Numbered from the stretch's first letter, positions 30,184 through 43,038 are shown. The stretch: 64,000 nt of DNA from Cyanophora paradoxa (GCA_004431415.1 QPMI01000587.1:1-64000); one strand, 5' to 3'. Numbers and translations: made by a program. Notes: generated by a model not told the origin, from the sequence alone.

Positions 30184-33100
30184 GAGGGTCATCTGCCTAA
30201 GGCTAGCGCCTTGTGCATATTCCCCCTTCGACTGACTGACTTGCTGGTGGGTGGGTCATCTTCCCAAGGCTAGCGCCTTGTGCATATTCCCCCAGAGAGA
30301 TTTGAAGTGCATCTTTCTTCTATTTTGTGGCAGATCGGAAACCTGGGGCCTTCGACTGAGTGACTTGCTGGTGGGTGGGTCATCTGCCTAAGGCTAGCGC
30401 CTTGTGCATATTCCCCCAGAGAGATTTGAAGTGCATCTTTCTTCTATTTTGTGGCAGATGAGAAACCTGCGGCCACCGACTGGGTGACTTGCTGGTGGGT
30501 GGGTCATCTTCCTAAGGCTAGAGCCTTGTGCATATTCCCCCAGAGAGATTTGGGGTGCATCTTTCTTCTATTTTGTGGCAGATGAGAAACCTGTGGCCTC
30601 CTACTGGGTGACTTGCTGGTGGGTGGGTCATCTTCCTAAGTCTAGCGCCTTGGGCATATTCCCCCAGCGAGATTTGGGGTGCATCTTTCTTCTTTTTTCT
30701 GGCAGATTCAAAACCTGGGGCCTTTGACTGAGTGACTTGCGGGTGGGAGGGTCATCTTCCTAAGGCTAGCACCTTGTGCATATTCCCCCTTCGACTGAGT
30801 GACTTGCTGGTGGGTGGGTCATCTGCCTAAGGCTAGCGCCTTGTGCATATTCCCCCAGAGAGATTTGAAGTGCATCTTTCTTCTATTTTGTGGCAGATTG
30901 GAAACCTGGGGCCTTCGACTGAGTGACTTGCTGGTGGGTGGGTCATCTGCCTAAGGCTAGCGCCTTGTGCATATTCCCCCAGAGAGATTTGAAGTGCATC
31001 TTTCTTCTATTTTGTGGCAGATGAGAAACCTGCGGCCTCCGACTGGGTGACTTGCTGGTGGGTGGGTCATCTGCCTAAGGCTAGCGCCTTGGGCATATTC
31101 CCCCAGAGAGATTTGAAGTGCATCTTTCTTCTATTTTGTGGCAGATGAGAAACCTGCGGCCTCCGACTGGGTGACTTGCTGGTGGGTGGGTCATCTTCCT
31201 AAGGCTAGCGCCTTGGGCATATTCCCCCAGAGAGATTTGGGGTGCATCTTTCTTCTATTTTGTGGCAGATGAGAAACCTGCGGCCTCCGACTGGGTGACT
31301 TGCTGGTGGGTGGGTCATCTTCCTAAGGCTAGCGCCTTGGGCATATTCCCCCAGAGAGATTTGGGGTGCATCTTTCTTCTTTTTTCTGGCAGATTCAAAA
31401 CCTGGGGCCTTTGACTGAGTGACTTGCGGGTGGGAGGGTCATCTTCCTAAGGCTAGCACCTTGTGCATATTCCCCTTCGACTGACTGACTTGCTGGTGGG
31501 TGGGTCATCTTCCCAAGGCAAGCGCCTTGTGCATATTCCCCAGAGAGATTTGAAGTGCATCTTTCTTCTATTTTGTGGCAGATGGGAAACCTGGGGCCTT
31601 CGACTGAGTGACTTGCTGGTGGGTGGGTCATCTTCCTAAGGCTAGCGCCTTGGGCATATTCCCCAGAGAGATTTGAAGTGCATCTTTCTTCTATTTTGTG
31701 GCAGATGAGAAACCTGCGGCCTCCGACTGGGTGACTTGCTGGTGGGTGGGTCATCTTCCTAAGGCTAGCGCCTTGGGCATATTCCCCCAGAGAGATTTGG
31801 GGTGCATCTTTCTTCTTTTTTCTGGCAGATCGGAAACCTGGGGCATTTGACTGAGTGACTTGCTGGTGGGAGGGTCATCTTCCTAAGGCTAGCACCTTGT
31901 GCATATTCCCCCTTCGACTGACTGACTTGCTGGTGGGTGGGTCATCTTCCCAAGGCAAGCGCCTTGTGCATATTCCCCCAGAGAGATTTGAAGTGCATCT
32001 TTCTTCTATTTTGTTGCAGATCGGAAATCTGGGGCCTTCGACTGAGTGACTTGCATTTAAGTGGGTCATCTGCCTAAGGCTAGCGCCTTGTGCATATTCC
32101 CCCAGAGAGATTTGGGGTGCATCTTTCTTTTTCTTCTGGCAGATTGGAAACCTGGGGCCTTCGACTGGGTGACTTGCTGGTGGGTGGGTCATCTTCCTAA
32201 GGCTAGCACCTTGTGCATATTCCCCCTTCGACTGACTGACTTGCTGGTGGGTGGGTCATCTTCCCAAGGCAAGCGCCTTGTGCATATTCCCCCAGAGAGA
32301 TTTGAAGTGCATCTTTCTTCTATTTTGTGGCAGATTGGAAACCTGGGGCCTTCGACTGGGTGACTTGCTGGTGGGTGGGTCATCTTCCTAAGACTAGCGC
32401 CTTGGGCATATTCCCCCAGAGAGATTTGGGGTTCATCTTTCTTTTTCTTCTGGCAGATCGGAAACCTGCCGCCTCCGACTGGCTGACTTGCTGGTGGGTG
32501 GGTCATCTTCCTAAGGCTAGCGCCTTGGGCATATTCCCCCAGAGAGATTTGAAGTGCATCTTTCTTCTATTTTGTGGCAGATGAGAAACCTGCAGCCTCC
32601 GACTGGCTGACTTGCTGGTGGGTGGGTCATCTTCCTAAGGCTAGCGCCTTGGGCATAGTCCCCCAGAGAGATTTGGGGTGCATCTTTCTTCTATTTTGTG
32701 GCAGATGAGAAACCTGTGGCCTCCTACTGGGTGACTTGCTGGTGGGTGGGTCATCTTCCTAAGGCTAGAGCCTTGGGCATATTCCCCCAGAGAGATTTGG
32801 GGTGCATCTTTCTTCTTTTTTCTGGCAGATTCAAAACCTGGGGCCTTTGACTGAGTGACTTGCGGGTGGGAGGGTCATCTTCCTAAGGCTAGCACCTTGT
32901 GCATATTCCCCCTTCGACTGACTGACTTGCTGGTGGGTGGGTCATCTTCCCAAGGCAAGCGCCTTGTGCATATTCCCCCAGAGAGATTTGAAGTGCATCT
33001 TTCTTCTATTTTGTGGCAGATGGGAAACCTGGGGCCTTCGACTGAGTGACTTGCTGGTGGGTGGGTCATCTTCCTAAGGCTAGCGCCTTGGGCATATTCC

Positions 33101-36100
33101 CCCAGAGAGATTTGAAGTGCATCTTTCTTCTATTTTGTGGCAGATGAGAAACCTGCGGCCTCCGACTGGGTGACTTGCTGGTGGGTGGGTCATCTTCCTA
33201 AGGCTAGCGCCTTGGGCATATTCCCCCAGAGAGATTTGGGGTGCATCTTTCTTCTTTTTTCTGGCAGATCGGAAACCTGGGGCATTTGACTGAGTGACTT
33301 GCTGGTGGGAGGGTCATCTTCCTAAGGCTAGCACCTTGTGCATATTCCCCCTTCGACTGACTGACTTGCTGGTGGGTGGGTCATCATCCCAAGGCAAGTG
33401 CCTTGTGCATATTCCCCCAGAGAGATTTGAAGTGCATCTTTCTTCTATTTTGTTGCAGATCGGAAATCTGGGGCCTTCGACTGAGTGACTTGCATTTAAG
33501 TGGGTCACCTGCCTAAGGCTAGCGCCTTGTGCATATTCCCCCAGAGAGATTTGGGGTGCATCTTTCTTTTTCTTCTGGCAGATCGGAAACCTGGGGCCTC
33601 CGACTGGGTGACTTGCTGGTGGGTGGGTCATCTTCCTAAGACTAGCGCCTTGGGCATATTCCCCCAGAGAGATTTGGGGTGCATCTTTCTTTTTCTTCTG
33701 GCAGATTCAAAACCCTGGGGCCTCCTACTGGGTGACTTGCGGGTGGGAGGGTCATCTGCCTAAGGCTAGCACCTTGTGCATATTCCCCCTTCGACTGACT
33801 GACTTGCTGGTGGGTGGGTCATCTTCCCAAGGCAAGCGCCTTGTGCATATTCCCCCAGAGAGATTTGAAGTGCATCTTTCTTCTATTTTGTGGCAGATCG
33901 GAAACCTGGGGCCTTCGACTGAGTGACTTGCTGGTGGGTGGGTCATCTGCCTTAGGCTAGCGCCTTGGGCATATTCCCCCAGAGAGATTTGGGGTGCATC
34001 TTTCTTTTTCTTCTGGCAGATCGGAAACCTGCCGCCTCCGACTGGGTGACTTGCTGGTGGGTGGGTCATCTTCCTAAGACTAGCGCCTTGGGCATATTCC
34101 CCCAGAGAGATTTGGGGTTCATCTTTCTTCTTTTTTGTGGCAGATCCGAAACCTGCAGCCTTCGACTGAGTGACTTGCTGGTGGGTGGGTCATCTTCCTA
34201 AGGCTAGCGCCTTGTGCATATTCCCCCAGAGAGATTTGGGGTGCATCGTTCTTCTTTTTTCTGGCAGATTGGGAATCTGGGGCCTTCGACTGAGTGACTT
34301 GCTTTTAGGTGGGTCATCTGCCTAAGGCTAGCGCCTTGTGCATTTTCCCCCCAGAGAGATTTGGGGTGCATCTTTCTTCTTTTTTCTGGCAGATCGGAAA
34401 CCTGGGGCCTTCGACTGAGTGACTTGCTGGTGGGTGGGTCATCTGCCTAAGGCTAGCGCCTTGTGCATATTCCCCCAGAGAGATTTGAAGTGCATCTTTC
34501 TTCTATTTTGTGGCAGATGAGAAACCTGCGGCCTCCGACTGGGTGACTTGCTGGTGGGTGGGTCATCTTCCTAAGGCTAGCGCCTTGGGCATATTCCCCC
34601 AGAGAGATTTGGGGTGCATCTTTCTTCTATTTTGTGGCAGATGAGAAACCTGCGGCCTCCGACTGGGTGACTTGCTGGTGGGTGGGTCATCTTCCTAAGG
34701 CTAGCGCCTTGGGCATATTCCCCCAGAGAGATTTGGGGTGCATCTTTCTTCTTTTTTCTGGCAGATTCAAAACCTGGGGCCTTTGACTGAGTGACTTGCG
34801 GGTGGGAGGGTCATCTTCCTAAGGCTAGCACCTTGTGCATATTCCCCCTTCGACTGACTGACTTGCTGGTGGGTGGGTCATCTTCCCAAGGCAAGCGCCT
34901 TGTGCATATTCCCCCAGAGTGATTTGAAGTGCATCTTTCTTCTATTTTGTGGCAGATGGGAAACCTGGGGCCTTCGACTGAGTGACTTGCTGGTGGGTGG
35001 GTCATCTTCCTAAGGCTAGCGCCTTGTGCATATTCCCCCAGAGAGATTTGGGGTGCATCTTTCTTCTATTTTGTGGCAGATGAGAAACCTGCGGCCTCCG
35101 ACTGGGTGACTTGCTGGTGGGTGGGTCATCTTCCTAAGGCTAGCGCCTTGGGCATATTCCCCCAGAGAGATTTGGGGTGCATCTTTCTTCTTTTTTCTGG
35201 CAGATCGGAAACCTGGGGCATTTGACTGAGTGACTTGCTGGTGGGAGGGTCATCTTCCTAAGGCTAGCACCTTGTGCATATTCCCCCTTCGACTGACTGA
35301 CTTGCTGGTGGGTGGGTGATCTTCCCAAGGCAAGCGCCTTGTGCATATTCCCCCAGAGAGATTTGAAGTGCATCTTTCTTCTATTTTGTTGCAGATCGGA
35401 AATCTGGGGCCTTCGACTGAGTGACTTGCATTTAAGTGGGTCATCTGCCTAAGGCTAGCGCCTTGTGCATATTCCCCCAGAGAGATTTGGGGTGCATCTT
35501 TCTTTTTCTTCTGGCAGATCGGAAACCTGCGGCCTCCGACTGGGTGACTTGCTGGTGGGTGGGTCATCTTCCTAAGACTAGCGCCTTGGGCATATTCCCC
35601 CAGAGAGATTTGGGGTGCATCTTTCTTTTTCTTCTGGCAGATTCAAAACCCTGGGGCCTCCTACTGGGTGACTTGCGGGTGGGAGGGTCATCTGCCTAAG
35701 GCTAGCACCTTGTGCATATTCCCCCTTGGACTGACTGACTTGCTGGTGGGTGGGTCATCTTCCCAAGGCAAGCGCCTTGTGCATATTCCCCCAGAGAGAT
35801 TTGAAGTGCATCTTTCTTCTATTTTGTGGCAGATCGGAAACCTGGGGCCTTCGACTGAGTGACTTGCTGGTGGGTGGGTCATCTGCCTAAGGCTAGCGCC
35901 TTGGGCATATTCCCCCAGAGAGATTTGGGGTGCATCTTTCTTTTTCTTCTGGCAGATCGGAAACCTGCCGCCTTCGACTGGGTGACTTGCTGGTGGGTGG
36001 GTCATCTTCCTAAGACTAGCGCCTTGGGCATATTCCCCCAGAGAGATTTGGGGTGCATCTTTCTTTTTCTTCTGGCAGATCGGAAACCTGGGGCCTTTGA

Positions 36101-36674
36101 CTGAGTGACTTGCGGGTGGGAGGGTCATCTGCCTAAGGCTAGCGCCCTGTGCATATTCCCCCTTCGACTGACTGACTTGCTGGTGGGTGGGTCATCTTCC
36201 CGAGGCGAGCGCCTTGTGCATATTCCCCCAGAGAGATTTGAAGTGCATCTCTCTTCTATTTTGTGGCGGATCAGAAACCTGGGGCCTTCAACTGAGTGAC
36301 TTGCTGGTGGGTGGGTCATCTGCCTAAGGCTAGCGCCTTGTGCATATTCCCCCAGAGAGATTTGGGGTGCATCTTTCTTTTATTTTGTGGCAGATCGGAA
36401 ACCTGGGGCCTTCGACTGAGTGACTTGCTGGTGGGTGGGTCATCTGCCTAAGGCTAGCGCCTTGGGCATATTCCCCCAGAGGGATTCCCCCCTTCTTTTT
36501 TCTGGCAGATGAGAAACCTGGGGCCTTCGACTGAATGTCTTGCTTTTGGGAGGGTCATCTGCCTAAGGCTAGGGCCTTGTGAATATTCCCCCAGAGAAAT
36601 TTGGGGTGCATTCTTCTTCTATTTTGTGGCAGATCGGAAACCTGGGGCCTTTGACTGAGTGACTTGCTGGTGGG
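30184..36674 (+). repeat. Satellite array, block 3
   Basis: Resumes with the second half of the short module interrupted at 15966, in the same orientation. Same long/short modules with some new variants (catttaagtgggtca near 32050, 33490 and 35425; agactagcgcc). An approximately 1.94 kb spacing is visible (31855 to 33294 to 35250 families). The last modules from about 36480 are degenerate, and the array stops at the LTR at 36675. Confidence 0.93.
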
Positions 36675-36845
36675 TGTGGTATCTCGAACCCAAACTCCCC
36701 CTCGTAGCATAGCCCTGTGCCATGTGTGTGGTAGTCAGTTGGGGGCTGGTACTGGCTTCTGGAATAAATACACGAGACTCTTGCAAATGACGGGTAAACA
36801 TGTTCTCCAAAGTGTTCTTTGATCATTTCTGGCCGCAACCCGTCA
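36675..36845 (+). repeat. LTR, 171 bp family
   Basis: Starts TGTGGTATCTCG and ends ACCCGTCA. It matches the 3' LTR of the minus-strand Ty3 element at 48907-49077 in length and nearly all bases, and contains AATAAA (ggaataaatac). Confidence 0.9.
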
Positions 36846-36848
36846 TTG

Positions 36849-36863
36849 TGGGGGCTGCTGCGG
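36849..36863 (+). other. Putative primer-binding site
   Basis: TGGGGGCTGCTGCGG, 3 nt after the LTR. Same placement and, but for two C/T changes, same sequence as at 2406-2420. Confidence 0.6.
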
Positions 36864-37143
36864 GAAGAATTCGATCTTCTCTTGCGGGCATCATTGAATC
36901 GTCATCTGATTGTGTTCTCTCGAAATCTGTGCACGTATAGACTCAATAACATGTCCTTGACACTTTCTATGCTGTGCGCATTGCTCTGAGCTCGTAACAC
37001 TGGTCCTTCCAGAAGTTTCCAAGGTGCTTCCGGAACCTTCCATTCGACCATTTTGGCTAGAGAGTTCGGAAAAAGGCGTTCATTTCATCTTATAAAGACA
37101 TTTAACGTCGGTTGTGCTTGATAGCAGCTTGTCCTGACGAGCT
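36864..37143 (+). other. Leader between primer-binding site and Gag-like frame
   Basis: About 280 bp untranslated leader of the LTR element; I see no gene. Stops occur in the Gag frame just upstream of 37144. Confidence 0.5.
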
Positions 37144-37659
37144 GTGTGCGATACACTGGAGTTGCGCAGTGGACGTGTCATAGAGCGTCCACTTTCGCCC
37201 GAAATCATCATTTACGAAGACGTTTTTGCATTTGACGACGAAATGGGTGCTCCTGAGTCTCGAATTGATGTGATCAACAACGCGTTGCGATATGCCACTT
37301 TTCCTCCTTTTGAAACTGAATTCCCTGGTCGCTGGTTGACAGGAGCGAAGAATCAGCTCCGTTCTATGCATGTTCTTCCACTGCAGGGTCAGGTTCCGAA
37401 TGGTCAGATGGTTGCTGACATGGGGTATGCTTGGTCCATCATAAAACAGAAAATGGTTTTGATTTTCGTTGGACACACTGAGATTCAGAATGCTTTGTTT
37501 GCTGCAAATGATTGGAACGCTTTTAAGACCACCTTTGTTCAGCACTTCTGCCATGAGAGCCATCGTATGGCTTCACTTCGTAAATTCTATTTTTTCACCT
37601 ACAAAATAGCCTGCGAGAGTGCTCGTCAGACAACAAGAGTGCTCGTCACCTACGATTGA
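37144..37659 (+). pseudogene. Gag-like N-terminal fragment of Ty3-like element
   Basis: 171 codons, no ATG at the open start. It contains PPFETEFPGRWLTGAKNQL and WNAFKTTFVQHFCHES, which resemble the capsid-type WxxFxxxFxxxF pattern of retrotransposon Gag proteins. It ends where the integrase frame of another subfamily begins. Placement after an LTR and primer-binding site supports a Gag identity; the match is weak. Confidence 0.5.
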
Positions 37660-38857
37660 ACCACAAGGTGTCAACAAGGAGGCCGAACGCCAACTCAAGA
37701 GTGGCAAGTTTTCTGTGCAAGATGGCGTTCTCGTCCACACTCGGCCTTCGGACAAACTTGTGCGTATTTGCGTACCCGATCAACTTAAATCGATTATTGT
37801 GTCTTCGGTACACCGCACGCTCGGACATCCCGGAGTCGGCCAGATGTACAATCATCTCAAGCGGCGGTACTATTGGCGGAGCATGTTTTCTGATGTCGCT
37901 ACATTTGTTTCGACATGCGCCGATTGCCAACGTGTCAAGAATTCCAAGACTGTTCAACCGGTTCCTCAATTTGAAATTCATGCTGACCGGCCAATGCAAC
38001 ACTTGGAAATTGACATCGTCGGGCCTTTTCCAAAGTCGAAACAAGGCAACAAATATCTGATTACTATTATCGATGTTTTTACGCGTTGGTGCCATGCGGT
38101 GCCCGCGCGAACGAAGTTGGCTATGTCCGTCGTTTGGGCGTTGTTCGACCACTGGATTCCCCTCCATGGAGTCCCCGCCAAGATTTCGTCGGATCAGGGC
38201 GGCGAATTCAAGAATTTGCTTCTTACTGAACTAGAGCGTCTTTTTGGAATAAAGGCGGTCTTTTCTTCTTCTTATCAACCGCAGTCTCAAGGTGCTGTGG
38301 AAAAATTGAATGACACTTTGGTTACTCGCCTACGGTTTTACATTGACAAGAACGCTTCGACATGGGATCTCTCTCTTCCGTTCGCTCTCTTCGCAGTTCG
38401 CAATTTTGTGAATCCTACAACGGGCTACACTCCTTCTGAAATGTTGTATGGGAGGCCTTGTACTCTTCCTGTGGACTTGCTGGCTACTCCTGAACTTCAA
38501 GTGACTATTTCAGAACCTTCTGGCTATCCGGCTACGCTGGCACGGCGTTTCTCTCGGATTTACACCGACATTCAGCAAGCTAAGGAGGAATGTCTTGCCA
38601 AGCAGCAGCAGCAGCCTTCTCAACCAGTTTTCATTCCTGGAGAAGTTGTTGCTGTGAAGACCCCTTCCACTCGGCGGTCTGACAAACTTTCCCACCGTTT
38701 CACTGGACCTTGGACTGTGCTTAAAGATGTTTCTCACGGCAAGGGAGTTACTTTCTTGCTGGAGTATTCTGGTCCTAAGGAGCGTGGTTCCCCTGCTGAG
38801 GGCTCGCGTCAAATGGTTCATGCCTCTCAACTCAAGCCTTGGAGGGACCCTGATTAA
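37619..38857 (+). pseudogene. Ty3-like integrase, 3' part of a polyprotein
   Basis: About 400 codons. An HHCC zinc-binding domain (TLGHPGV ... CADCQRVK), an rve core with D (HLEIDIVGPFP), D (ISSDQGGEF) and E (GAVEKLNDT), then an SH3-like C-terminal segment (FTGPWTVLKDVSHGKG). This is the end of a Pol polyprotein; protease, reverse transcriptase and RNase H are missing upstream. It is clearly related to, but distinct from, the integrase of the 49120-53406 element, so two subfamilies coexist. Confidence 0.85.
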
Positions 38858-38930
38858 TCTCCTTTTCTTTTGCTTCCTTCCTTGGACTTGGCCAGCGCGG
38901 ACGTGGCCTTTTTCTTACTTGGAGGAGAGT
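38858..38930 (+). other. 3' untranslated segment and polypurine tract
   Basis: Contains ggccagcgcggacgtggcc, shared with the small LTR element before 3827, and a purine-rich GGAGGAGAGT directly before the LTR, placed as a polypurine tract. Confidence 0.55.
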
Positions 38931-39147
38931 TGTGGCGAAGCGTAGTTCCCCTTCCCCTTTCGCCATAGCGAATGTACCATGTACGCTAGTGATACCCCAT
39001 CCCTAGTGTAGGGGTATGTCATTCAATCATACACGGATATTACGCGTGTGTGCACGTGCGTCCCCGCACAGCACTGCCCCGTGTGTGGAAGTGGCTTAGA
39101 ACCCATCGTTTAGCTTCTAACAGCTTCTTATCAATTCTCTCTCCTCA
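38931..39147 (+). repeat. 3' LTR of integrase-bearing element
   Basis: Begins TGTGGCGAAGCGTAG, like the start of the 193 bp LTRs (TGTTGTGAAGCGTAG). The end is set at CTCCTCA by the CA rule and the start of satellite soon after. It does not match the LTR at 36675. Confidence 0.6.
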
Positions 39148-39160
39148 GCTTGGTTTGGGA

Positions 39161-40453
39161 ACTGCCACAAAAAAAGAAAGATGCACCCCAAATCTCTCTG
39201 GGGGAATATGCACAAGGCGCTAGCCTTAGGAAGATGAGCCACCCACCAGCAATTCACTCAGTCAGAGGCCCCAGGTTTCCGACCTTACACAAAATAGAAG
39301 AAGAATGCCACCGAAATCTCTCTGGGGGAATATGCACAAGGCGCTAGCCTTAGGCAGATGAACCCACCCACCAGCAAGTCACTCAGTCGAAGGCCCCAGG
39401 ATAAGGATCCGCCACAAAAGAGAAGAACGATGCACCCCAAATCTCTCTGGAGGAATATGCACAAGGTGCTAGCCTTAGGCAGATGACCCACCCACCATCA
39501 CCGAAGGCCCCAGGATAAGGATCTGCCACAATATAAAAGCAAGATCCACCCCAAATTTCTCTGGGGGAATATGCACAAGGTGCTAGCCTTAGGCAGATGA
39601 CCCACCCACCAGCAAGTCACTCAGTTGAAGGCCCCGGGTTTCCGATCCGCCACAAAATAGAAGAAAGATGCACCCCAAATCTCTCTGGGGGAATATGCAC
39701 AAGGCGCTAGCCTTAGGCAAATGACCCACCCACCAGCAAGTCACTCAGTCAAAGGCCCCAGGATAAGGATCTGTGACAAAATAGAAGCAATATGCACCCC
39801 AAATTTCTCTGGGGGAATATGCACAAGGCGCTGACCTAAGAGAGATGAAACCACCCACCACCAAGTCACTCAGTCAAAGGCCCCAGGTTTCCGACCCGAC
39901 ACAAAATAGAAGAAGAATGCCACCGAAATCTCTCTGGGGGAATATGCACAAGGCGCTAGCCTTAGAAAGATTACCCACCCACCAGCAAGTCACTCAGTCA
40001 AAGGCCCCAGGATAAGGATCTGTGACAAAATAGAAGCAATATGCACCCCAAATTTCTCTGGGGGAATATGCACAAGGCGCTGACCTAAAAGAGATGAAAC
40101 CACCCACCACCAAGTCACTCAGTCGAAGGCCCCAGGATTCCGACCCGACACAAAATAGAAGAAGAATGCCACCGAAATCTCTCTGGGGGAATTTGCACAA
40201 GGCGCTAGCCTTAGGAAGATGACCCACCCACCAGCAAGTCACTCAGTTGAAGGCCCCAGGATAAGGATCTGCCACAAAATAGAAGCAAGATCCACCCCAA
40301 ATTTCTCTGGGGGAATATGCACAAGGCGCTGACCTAAGAGAGATGAAACCACCCACCACCAAGTCACTCAGTCGAAGGCCCCAGGTTTCCGACCCGACAC
40401 AAAATAGAAGAAGAATGCCACCGAAATCTCTCTGGGGGAATTTGCACAAGGCG
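39161..40453 (-). repeat. Satellite array, block 4, inverted and diverged
   Basis: About 1.3 kb of long modules in the opposite orientation to blocks 1-3. It carries its own variants (ccaggataaggatctg, gcgctgacctaagagagatg, agaatgccaccgaaa), so it is an older or separately evolved subfamily. Confidence 0.92.
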
Positions 40454-40640
40454 AAGCGCCCCGACCCTTGGGGTCAGTTGACGACCCACGGCGCTCAACG
40501 TTGAGCGGCCGCGATCACCGCCACCAGAATAATTTCCAAAATCACGAGAATCGCGCTGGGAGTAATTGCCATTCCCACGACCGCGATCTCCAAAATTTCC
40601 ACGATTAAAATTGCCAAAGTGCGAGCCTCTATCAGGGGGT
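40454..40640 (-). other. Arg-Gly-rich coding fragment joined to integrase
   Basis: Read on the minus strand, one frame gives a Gly/Arg/Asn-rich stretch (NRGNFGDRGRGNGNYSQRD) like the RGG boxes of RNA-binding or Gag proteins. It is fused to the truncated Ty3 integrase at about 40640, where the integrase C-terminal sequence stops matching the intact element. A degenerate copy lies at 43039-43190. Confidence 0.45.
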
Positions 40641-42375
40641 CCATCTTGCGCAAACGAGTCGAAGGGGTCTTGACACAGACCAGTTCACTTTGAACGAACA
40701 ACGGGTCACCCGAGGGTGAGGCAGCCTGACCTTGCGCATCCTGTCGAGCTTGCCGAACCAAATTAGCCTCGGAGTAGATACGCGAGAACCGACGACCAAG
40801 TTCAGCAGCATGAGTAGAAGCAGAATTGCCGACAGTGATATCAGGTTGAAGCAACAAATCAGTAGGAAGCGTACACTGTCGACCGTACAACATCTCGAAA
40901 GGTGTGAATCCAGTCGAAGGATTCTTGAAGTTGCGAATCGCAAACAAGGCGAAAGGAATGAACAAGTCCCATTGCTTCTCGTTCTGTTCCGCATAGAAAC
41001 GAAGGCGAGTGACGAGAACATCATTGAACTTTTCCACGAGACCCTGCGATTGGGGATGATAAGGAGCAGCGAAAACATGTTTTATTCCGAAGATCCGTTC
41101 CAACTCTTGCAGAATGAGATTATCGAATTCTCCGCCACGATCAGAAGGGGTTTTTGCGGGGAACTCCATGTTCAGGAATCCAATGTTCGAAAAGTGCGCG
41201 AACAGCGACAGTGGCCGACTTGGACCGTGCAGGCACTGCGGTGCCCCATCGAGTAAAAACATCGACAATTGTCACCACGTACTTGTTACCACGACTCGAT
41301 ATGGGAAACGGCCCCACGATGTCGATCTCAATGTGTTGCATCGGAGCATCAGCAACCACAGATACAGTCGGAAGATTCGAAGAGGTTGGCTTCGGTTTAA
41401 TCAACTGACACTTGTGGCAGCTCCGAACGTAATCATAGACATCGCGACGCAAGTTCTTCCAATAGTAACGAGATGAGACAAGATCGATCAACTTGGTCAC
41501 TCCAGGATGTCCGAAATTGTCATGAAGAGCTCGAAGAACCTGTTGAGTCATGGAGTACGGAACGACGACTTGAAAAGAATCAGATCCAGTTCGTTGGCGA
41601 CAAAGAACATCACATTTAAGAACGAATTTTCCACCCTTGAGTGTTCGCTCCACTGACTTGTCCACGCCCTCAGGAAGGACAAGCACATCATCTTCAAGAT
41701 ACCTGATGATGGTGTTGAGCAACGGATCCTCAAGTTGAGCAGCTCTAATATCAGAAGCAGAAAGAGATAAGTCAAGCTCAACTGCATTCACAAGAATAGG
41801 GATGGAATGATAGGAGAAATGAGAGACAACTCCTCAATCTTGGCAACAACTCGCTTCACAAGTCTGAAAGTGCATCGGCATCAGCATTCAGGGTACCAGA
41901 CTTTGAGAAATTTCATAATTGTACTCCTGCATTCCAAGAATCCAGCGGGCAATCCGAGCATTTGGGAACTCCTTATTCGACTTCATATACTTGAGAGCAC
42001 TGTGATATGACTTGATGAAGAACTTGGGGCCTCTCAGATAATGTGAGAACTTTTTAGTCACAGCCCAGTAAACAGCATATAACTCCTGCTCAGTAACTGT
42101 CCACTTCTGTTGCTCATCTGATAATGGCTCAGCAGCATATGCAATAACAACCTCCTTGTTCCACTTGCGCTCAGCTGGGGTGAGTGTCTTAGAAGCAAAT
42201 GAAATGACTCGCTCCTGACCATTGTCATCCAGTTGCGACAACACAGCACCAATGCCAGTTTTCGAGGCATCTGTTTTGAGGATAAAAGGCTTCTTGAAAT
42301 CTGGATATGCAAGAATAGGAGAGGAACACAATAACTCCTTGAGCTTCCGAAAAGCAAAGTCTTCGAATTCGAGCA
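40640..42375 (-). pseudogene. Ty3-like RNase H and integrase fragment, copy A
   Basis: Closely matches the middle and end of the polyprotein at 49120-53406 but starts within RNase H (TDASKTGIGAVL) and stops before the last integrase residues. The frame is broken several times relative to the intact copy, for example a 1 nt change near 41147 (gaaggggttttt versus gaagagatttt) and 1 nt losses near 41810, 41868 and 41903. HHCC and D,D,E residues are still readable across frames. No LTRs attached. Confidence 0.85.
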
Positions 42376-42776
42376 GCAACAACGAAGCTTGCGTGTACAC
42401 ACATGCTGGAGAGCAGATATCTTGCCTATCTACATCAGCGCAGCTCTTCAGATATCTACGTAAGATCCGATCCTCTACGTGCCTGCTGGCACGGCAACAA
42501 CGTAGGGCTTATCTGATCAAGCACATATCGGGCTGTTCGGAAGACGGTGATGCCAACTTACTGCCTCGCTGCCAGAGCGCTTCGGTCGACGAGAAGAGAG
42601 AGTAGTATAAGCCGCCAGCCGTTGTGCGTTTGACGAAGGGAACCAAAGCCGAGCACAAGACAGTGAACCCAGACAAGTAGTGCGCGCAAACCTTAGCACG
42701 TGTATCCCCGGCGGTCAGCGCTCTTACGCAGAACGGAAGCACCAGACTCCATGGGGCCCTCCTAATGCGCCTGGAG
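42376..42776 (+). pseudogene. Degenerate copy of PolB-like fragment
   Basis: Aligns with 44890-45390 but with dozens of 1-4 nt deletions (gaattcgagcagcaac versus gcaaattcgagcaggcgaac). No open frame survives. Confidence 0.6.
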
Positions 42777-43038
42777 TCACAATAGAAGAGATGCCACCGA
42801 ATTCTCTGGGAATGCACAAGCGCTAGCCTTAGGCATGACCCACCACAGCAAGTCATCATTGAAGGCCCAGGATAAGGATCTGCCACAATAGAAGCAAGAT
42901 CCCCAAATTCTCTGGGGAATATGCACAAGGCGCTGCCTAAGAGAGTGAACCCACACAAGTCACTCAGTCGAAGGCCCAGGTTCCGACCGCACAAATAGAA
43001 GGAATGCACCGAAACTCTCTGGGGATTTGCACAGGCAA
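42777..43038 (-). repeat. Satellite fragment, deletion-riddled
   Basis: Matches 40150-40453 with repeated single-base losses (ctctgggaatgcacaagcgctag for a longer original). Same orientation as block 4. Confidence 0.85.

Larger units (their letters stand above)
36675..39147 (+). mobile_element. Chimeric, internally deleted Ty3-like LTR element
   Basis: The 5' side has a 171 bp LTR, a primer-binding site and a Gag-like frame. The 3' side has an integrase and an unrelated LTR beginning TGTGGCGAAGCG. The protease, reverse transcriptase and RNase H are missing. The two sides meet near 37620-37650 at a short repeat (gagtgctcgtca twice). Satellite on the left is plus-oriented and on the right minus-oriented, so the two ends come from different genomic sites or an inversion has occurred. 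Confidence 0.7.

Noticed and set aside
30184-36674. Possible CRISPR-like array
   Set aside because: Repeats are contiguous satellite modules without unique spacers, in a eukaryotic context.
36675-36845. Solo LTR
   Set aside because: A primer-binding-site sequence and a Gag-like frame follow, so it is better read as the 5' LTR of a rearranged element.
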